Shown here piece after piece: positions 61,657 to 64,000 of a stretch of 64,000 nucleotides of DNA. Position 1 is the first letter of the stretch, and each line of letters starts with the position of its first letter. The stretch is from a virus. The DNA is taken from positions 56,725 through 120,724 of the IMG/VR virus record IMGVR_UViG_3300035695_000002. One strand, given 5' to 3'. Position numbers and translations under genes: made by a program. Under the pieces are notes generated by a model, which saw only the letters and a list, made by a program, of their open reading frames with translations, did no database searches and was not told the DNA's origin.

Positions 61657-61727
61657 TACCCAATGATGGAATCAAACCACCGCTACATGGATGTAAACCA
61701 AGTGCGCTATCATTACGCCAATTGGGC
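61657..61727 (-). tRNA. tRNA-Val (TAC)
   Basis: Acceptor GCCCAAT/ATTGGGT; anticodon loop TTTACAT on a stem CTTGG/CCATG with one mismatch. Confidence 0.88.
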
Positions 61728-61731
61728 ATTG

Positions 61732-61804
61732 TGGAACCATCTAGTAACGATCTAGAATTTCTCCCTCTTCAGGGGAGCACATATACCATATATGTTATAG
61801 TTCC
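61732..61804 (-). tRNA. tRNA-Phe (GAA)
   Basis: Acceptor GGAACTA/TGGTTCC; D arm ACAT/ATGT; anticodon arm CTCCC, loop CTGAAGA, GGGAG; T arm TCTAG/CTAGA with an unusual loop ATCGTTA. Confidence 0.85.
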
Positions 61805-61813
61805 TGATATGGA

Positions 61814-61857
61814 GCCAAGGGGCAGTGCTCCCACTGTAAGTTCCCTTTCAACTTGGC
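61814..61857 (-). ncRNA. Compact structured spacer RNA in the tRNA array
   Basis: Minus strand: outer stem GCCAAG/CTTGGC, then GGG/CCC, and an inner hairpin CAGTG-GGAG-CACTG. It is 44 nt long, too short for a tRNA and without an anticodon arm. It fills the gap between tRNA-Phe and the next tRNA. It could be a tRNA remnant or a processing element. Confidence 0.5.
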
Positions 61858-61863
61858 ATTTAG

Positions 61864-61934
61864 ATGCGAAGAGGGGAGTCGAACCCCTACGGTGAGGATA
61901 TGAGCCTCATGATCTACCATTAATCTACCTCGCA
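61864..61934 (-). tRNA. tRNA with CAT anticodon (elongator Met or Ile2)
   Basis: Acceptor TGCGAGG/CTTCGCA; anticodon arm TGAGG, loop CTCATAT, CCTCA. Whether it is elongator Met or lysidine-modified Ile2 (reading AUA) cannot be settled by eye. Confidence 0.88.
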
Positions 61935-61940
61935 ATATTG

Positions 61941-62013
61941 TTGTGATATTAGGAATCGAACCTAAAACCTCCACCTTATCAGAGTGTTGCGCTGCCAGTT
62001 GCGCCATATCACA
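61941..62013 (-). tRNA. tRNA-Ile (GAT)
   Basis: Acceptor TGTGATA/TATCACA; anticodon loop CTGATAA; T arm TAGG-TTCGATT-CCTA. Confidence 0.9.
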
Positions 62014-62017
62014 ATAA

Positions 62018-62090
62018 GTTCTGCCACAGGGAATCGAACCCTGGTCTGAAAGTTAAAAGCTTCCAGCTCTACCATTGAGCTATGACAGAA
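62018..62090 (-). tRNA. tRNA-Lys (TTT)
   Basis: Acceptor TTCTGTC/GGCAGAA; anticodon arm GGAAG, loop CTTTTAA, CTTTC. Confidence 0.92.
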
Positions 62091-62133
62091 TAAATCTTGT
62101 CATAGTCTTTCTTATCTGTTTCCATAATATTTT

Positions 62134-62161
62134 AACTGAGTGACATCAATGTCCTTCAGTT
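62134..62161 (-). ncRNA. Spacer hairpin upstream of tRNA-Lys
   Basis: A near-symmetric inverted repeat: AACTGA, 2 nt, GACAT, 2-nt loop, ATGTC, 2 nt, TCAGTT. That is 11 paired positions with a 2x2 internal loop. It starts 5 nt after the initiator-like tRNA. No T-run follows, so it is not a terminator; a processing site is possible. Confidence 0.5.
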
Positions 62162-62166
62162 GATAG

Positions 62167-62238
62167 TTGACCCTAGCAGTACCGATCTGCTGACCATCTC
62201 ATTATGAGTGAGGTGCTCCACCATTGAGCTAAGGGTCG
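62167..62238 (-). tRNA. tRNA-Met (CAT), initiator-like
   Basis: Acceptor CGACCCT/AGGGTCA, paired at 2-7 with a C1-A72 mismatch, the hallmark of bacterial initiator tRNA. D arm GCTC/GAGC; anticodon loop CTCATAA; T arm AGCAG/CTGCT with loop ATCGGTA. The three G-C pairs normal in the initiator anticodon stem are absent. Confidence 0.85.
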
Positions 62239-62241
62239 ATG

Positions 62242-62313
62242 TAGTCCTACTGAGATTCGAACTCAGACCAAAAGATTAGAAGTCTCTTATTCTTCCAATT
62301 AAACTATAGAACC
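62242..62313 (-). tRNA. tRNA-Arg (TCT)
   Basis: Acceptor GGTTCTA/TAGGACT; anticodon arm AGAGA, loop CTTCTAA, TCTTT; T arm CTGAG-TTCGAAT-CTCAG. Confidence 0.9.
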
Positions 62314-62350
62314 TTGTTCTACAGTTGTCTCCTTATGTTTACTTTCATAG

Positions 62351-62424
62351 ATCCCTAGGTCAGAGTTGAACTGACAGCCTCCAGTTTACAAAACTATTGC
62401 TCCACCAATTGAGCTACGTAGGGA
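62351..62424 (-). tRNA. tRNA-Thr (TGT)
   Basis: Acceptor TCCCTAC/CTAGGGA with a mismatch at pair 7; anticodon loop TTTGTAA; T arm GTCAG-TTCAACT-CTGAC. Confidence 0.87.
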
Positions 62425-62430
62425 ATATTG

Positions 62431-62499
62431 CACGCCCCCATAGAATCGAACTATGTCCTACGGTTTTGGAGACCGTCTGGCTACCTTAGCCTGAAGCAT
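62431..62499 (-). tRNA. tRNA-Trp (CCA)
   Basis: Acceptor ATGCTTC/GGGGCGT with three G-T pairs; anticodon arm ACGGT, loop CTCCAAA, ACCGT. Confidence 0.9.
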
Positions 62500-62506
62500 G
62501 TGTATG

Positions 62507-62577
62507 AGGGAAGTGATAGAATCGAACTACCATATAGTGATTAACAGTCACTTGTTCTGCCATTGAACTAACAACCC
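62507..62577 (-). tRNA. tRNA-Asn (GTT)
   Basis: Anticodon arm AGTGA, loop CTGTTAA, TCACT; T arm GGTAG-TTCGATT-CTATC. Acceptor GGGTTGT/ACTTCCC has two T-T mismatches. Confidence 0.87.
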
Positions 62578-62583
62578 TTTAAG

Positions 62584-62656
62584 CAGTCTTGAAGGGATTT
62601 GAACCCTCTCCGTACCCATAGACAGTGGGACATCTTAACCATTTGACCTCAAGACT
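62584..62656 (-). tRNA. tRNA-Asp (GTC)
   Basis: Acceptor AGTCTTG/CAAGACT; anticodon loop CTGTCTA on CCCA/TGGG. Confidence 0.9.
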
Positions 62657-62660
62657 ATGT

Positions 62661-62733
62661 GGAAAGGTTGGGGCTTCGAACCCCAGACTCCTGAATGCAA
62701 ATCAGGTGTGATAGCCAGCTTCACCAAACCCCC
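62661..62733 (-). tRNA. tRNA-Ala (TGC)
   Basis: Anticodon arm CCTGA, loop TTTGCAT, TCAGG; D arm GTGA/TCAC; acceptor GGGGGTT/ACCTTTC with three G-T pairs and one mismatch. It directly follows the hairpin at 62741-62767. Confidence 0.88.
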
Positions 62734-62740
62734 ATAAAAC

Positions 62741-62767
62741 AAAAAAGACTCCTTTTTGGGGAGCCTT
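62741..62767 (-). terminator. Terminator-like hairpin just upstream of tRNA-Ala
   Basis: Minus strand: AAGGCTCC, loop CCAAAAA, GGAGTCTT, then TTTT. It lies upstream of tRNA-Ala, not after a gene, and resembles the hairpin before tRNA-Pro in stem, loop and spacing. Confidence 0.75.
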
Positions 62768-62898
62768 ATTAACCTATTAGGTTATATCTTTTATTGGCTC
62801 CAACAATACACTCCCACCTTACCACAATCTCTTGTCGCAAACATGGTGAATATAATATTAAACCAATTCCTTTTCATATTATTCTATTTAAACTTCTG
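62768..62898. other. 130-nt spacer without a recognised gene
   Basis: Between the hairpin and tRNA-Glu. It contains a small palindrome (AACCTATTAGGTT) and a 17-codon frame that I do not call. Nothing else seen. Confidence 0.5.
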
Positions 62899-62971
62899 TA
62901 CTCCCAAGGGGCTATGATCCCCTGTTTTAACATTGAAAGTGTTATGTCCTAGCCAATTAGACGATGGGAGC
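62899..62971 (-). tRNA. tRNA-Glu (TTC)
   Basis: Acceptor GCTCCCA/TGGGAGT; anticodon arm TAACA, loop CTTTCAA, TGTTA. Confidence 0.9.
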
Positions 62972-63026
62972 ATATTGCTCCTCACTCTCTATTTCACTAT
63001 TTTGGACTATGTCTTTCATGGGAATA

Positions 63027-63034
63027 CAAACCTA
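63027..63034 (-). promoter_or_regulatory. Possible -7 promoter box before tRNA-Glu
   Basis: TAGGTTTG on the minus strand matches TAnnTTTG, but no good TTG box lies 19-21 nt upstream. It sits in the 108-nt gap between tRNA-Tyr and tRNA-Glu. Confidence 0.35.
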
Positions 63035-63079
63035 GTAAATAAAATACATAATTCCTAATATTTATCAAGTTATTTTTAG

Positions 63080-63160
63080 TTGTATAGGCAGGAATCGAAC
63101 CTACATAGCCTAAGCGGTGGTTTTACAGACCCTTGATTTAGCCAATTTACCATCTATACA
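63080..63160 (-). tRNA. tRNA-Tyr (GTA)
   Basis: Acceptor TGTATAG/CTATACA; anticodon loop CTGTAAA; long variable arm as expected for bacterial tRNA-Tyr. Confidence 0.92.
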
Positions 63161-63166
63161 ATATAG

Positions 63167-63251
63167 AAGAGAGTAGGAGATTTGAACTTCTGGAGCTGTT
63201 ACACCCTTTTGTTTAGCAAACAAACACAATAAGCCACTCTGTCAACTCTCT
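63167..63251 (-). tRNA. tRNA-Ser (GCT)
   Basis: Acceptor AGAGAGT/ACTCTCT; anticodon arm TTTGT, loop TTGCTAA, ACAAA; long variable arm. Confidence 0.92.
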
Positions 63252-63255
63252 GTAG

Positions 63256-63342
63256 AAGAGGGTGTGGGATTCAAACCCACGGAACTTTTACATCCTCTGG
63301 TTTTCAAGACCAGTGCAATAAATCAGACTCTACCAACCCTCT
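63256..63342 (-). tRNA. tRNA-Ser (TGA)
   Basis: Acceptor AGAGGGT/ACCCTCT; anticodon arm CTGGT, loop CTTGAAA, ACCAG; long variable arm. Confidence 0.93.
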
Positions 63343-63347
63343 TTATG

Positions 63348-63435
63348 TATCCCTAGAAGGCATCGAACCTTCACACTACTATTATTTCGCTTTAGATTTT
63401 AAGTCTAACGTGTCTGCCAATTTCACCATAGGGAC
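63348..63435 (-). tRNA. tRNA-Leu (TAA)
   Basis: Acceptor GTCCCTA/TAGGGAT; anticodon arm TTAGA, loop CTTAAAA, TCTAA; long variable arm. Confidence 0.93.
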
Positions 63436-63438
63436 ATG

Positions 63439-63513
63439 TACTTCAGGTGGAATTCGAATCCACAAGCCCCTGATTCTAAATCAGAGAGGTTTACCATTTT
63501 CCTTCACTGAAGC
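63439..63513 (-). tRNA. tRNA-Leu (TAG) with short variable arm
   Basis: Acceptor GCTTCAG/CTGAAGT; anticodon arm TCTGA, loop TTTAGAA, TCAGG; T arm GTGGA-TTCGAAT-TCCAC. The variable region is only about 5-6 nt, unlike normal type II tRNA-Leu. Confidence 0.82.
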
Positions 63514-63519
63514 ATATAG

Positions 63520-63591
63520 TCTTTTCTTAAGGATTTGAACCTTAATTGCAGAGTTCGTAGCCCTGAGTCCTTCCATTTAAACGAAGAAAAG
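63520..63591 (-). tRNA. tRNA-Arg (ACG)
   Basis: Acceptor CTTTTCT/AGAAAAG; anticodon arm CAGGG, loop CTACGAA, CTCTG. A34 would need inosine editing to read CGC/CGA. Confidence 0.9.
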
Positions 63592-63596
63592 AAATA

Positions 63597-63667
63597 GGTG
63601 TCTGATGGGAATTGACCCCACACATCTTTGATTCACAGTCAAAGGCTCTACATTAAGCTACAGACAC
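63597..63667 (-). tRNA. tRNA-His (GTG)
   Basis: Acceptor GTGTCTG/CAGACAC with C73; anticodon arm TTTGA, loop CTGTGAA, TCAAA. Position -1 is T in the gene, not the usual G. Confidence 0.9.
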
Positions 63668-63669
63668 AG

Positions 63670-63741
63670 TTTTAATATTGGGATTCGAACCCAAACTACC
63701 AGATTCAAAATCCGAGGTGCTAACCGTTACACCATATTAAA
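63670..63741 (-). tRNA. tRNA-Gln (TTG)
   Basis: Acceptor TTTAATA/TATTAAA; anticodon arm TCGGA, loop TTTTGAA, TCTGG. Confidence 0.9.
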
Positions 63742-63743
63742 AG

Positions 63744-63819
63744 TCTAGATGGCAGGATTTGAACCTGCGTAATCCTGCTTCCAAGGCAGGCTAGATAAAC
63801 CTAACTCCTATACATCTAG
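63744..63819 (-). tRNA. tRNA-Pro (TGG)
   Basis: Acceptor CTAGATG/CATCTAG; anticodon arm CCTGC, loop CTTGGAA, GCAGG. First tRNA of the array in the direction of transcription. Confidence 0.92.
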
Positions 63820-63824
63820 AAAAT

Positions 63825-63852
63825 AAAAAACCCCTCTTTTTGGGAGGGGTCT
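63825..63852 (-). terminator. Terminator-like hairpin just upstream of tRNA-Pro
   Basis: Minus strand: GACCCCTC, loop CCAAAAA, GAGGGGTT, then TTTTATTTT. It lies between the promoter at 63968-63999 and the first tRNA, 5 nt before tRNA-Pro. Confidence 0.8.
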
Positions 63853-63875
63853 ATGCTTTAAAAAGTTGTTCTGAA

Positions 63876-63962
63876 TCAACTATAATCAAACACAAATATC
63901 CCCTCACCTCCTAGATAACTAGGGAGCGAATGCTGTTGTGAAGGGCGTAAGTATTGTTTCAT
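63876..63962 (-). CDS. Possible 28-aa leader peptide ahead of the tRNA array
   Basis: ATG at 63962, starting 5 nt after the -7 box, so it would be translated from a leaderless RNA. Peptide MKQYLRPSQQHSLPSYLGGE, then GIFVFDYS and TGA. A hairpin (CTCCCTAG/CTAGGAGG) lies inside it and a terminator follows 23 nt after its stop. The promoter - short ORF - hairpin - terminator - tRNA order looks like an attenuator, but coding is unproven. Confidence 0.35.
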   Translation of the reverse strand: MKQYLRPSQQHSLPSYLGGEGIFVFDYS

Positions 63963-63967
63963 AAAGG

Positions 63968-63999
63968 CAAATATATGTAAAAGGATTGACATTTCCAAA
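63968..63999 (-). promoter_or_regulatory. Bacteroidota-type promoter ahead of the tRNA array
   Basis: Minus strand: TTTG (63996-63999), 20 nt, TATATTTG (63968-63975). Both boxes fully match the consensus TTTG-N19-21-TAnnTTTG. Confidence 0.8.
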
Positions 64000-64000
64000 T

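Noticed and set aside
61626-62007. Open frames across the tRNA array on both strands
   Set aside because: They run through tRNA genes with intact cloverleafs, and the peptides are only translations of tRNA arms.
62770-63075. Very short frames of 17-20 codons in tRNA gaps
   Set aside because: No hydrophobic, Cys or other recognisable pattern, and one runs into tRNA-Glu; not supportable.
63439-63513. tRNA with TAG anticodon as an amber suppressor
   Set aside because: An amber suppressor needs anticodon CTA; TAG reads the Leu codon CUA. The MCP gene also ends in TAG and giant ORFs are open in the standard code, so there is no sign of stop-codon reassignment here.

Overview
The window is part of the genome of a crAss-like phage (order Crassvirales, podovirus-like) that infects a member of the Bacteroidota. 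Four things support this. Gene content and order run large terminase, portal, HExxH protein, scaffold, major capsid protein, ring/adaptor proteins, a very large muzzle-type tail protein, then three giant virion (cargo) proteins. The largest of these, 4030 aa, carries the DFDID catalytic signature of crAss-like virion RNA polymerases. The intergenic regions carry Bacteroidota-type promoters (TTG, 19-21 nt, TAnnTTTG). The DNA is AT-rich and lacks obvious Shine-Dalgarno sequences. Every supported gene lies on the minus strand, so transcription runs from position 64000 towards 1. Giant ORFs are intact in the standard genetic code.

Layout in the direction of transcription. (1) 64000-61340: an array of 24 tRNA genes with specificities for all 20 amino acids, plus promoters, two terminator-like hairpins and two small structured spacers. 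(2) 61332-59182: a small membrane peptide, a winged-helix-like protein, an HU/IHF-like protein, a Cys-rich zinc-type protein and small conserved proteins, one of them a possible small terminase. (3) 59185-46446: packaging and head module with TerL, portal, HExxH putative protease, scaffold, major capsid protein, a free-standing HNH endonuclease, an odd lone tRNA-Met, ring/adaptor proteins and other virion proteins. (4) 46432-39271: fibre and ring proteins, a calcineurin-like phosphoesterase and two more homing-type endonucleases. (5) 39267-32837: a 1627-aa muzzle-type tail protein followed by two smaller proteins that share an N-terminal domain and appear to be detached muzzle modules. (6) 32835-7965: the ejected cargo, consisting of a 1364-aa glycine-rich protein with a membrane-type glycine zipper, an 849-aa helical protein, the 4030-aa RNA polymerase, a CPBP-type intramembrane protease and an 1864-aa protein. 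The last combines what reads as a circularly permuted histidine phosphatase with a PD-(D/E)XK nuclease-like domain. (7) 7888-1: fibres, a pectate-lyase-fold tail spike and the lysis cassette (M15 peptidase endolysin and membrane proteins).

How it fits together. The giant proteins are probably packaged and injected, and the virion RNA polymerase would transcribe early genes lying outside this window. The virion and lysis genes here sit behind host-type promoters, several of which would give leaderless or nearly leaderless mRNAs. The tRNA array approaches a self-sufficient decoding set, and one tRNA-Met carries the C1-A72 mismatch typical of initiators. Best candidates for something little described: the near-complete tRNA set with its promoter/leader/terminator architecture, the permuted phosphatase in a virion cargo protein, the CPBP protease between two giant cargo genes, and the Thr-rich linkers and duplicated domains dispersed through tail genes.
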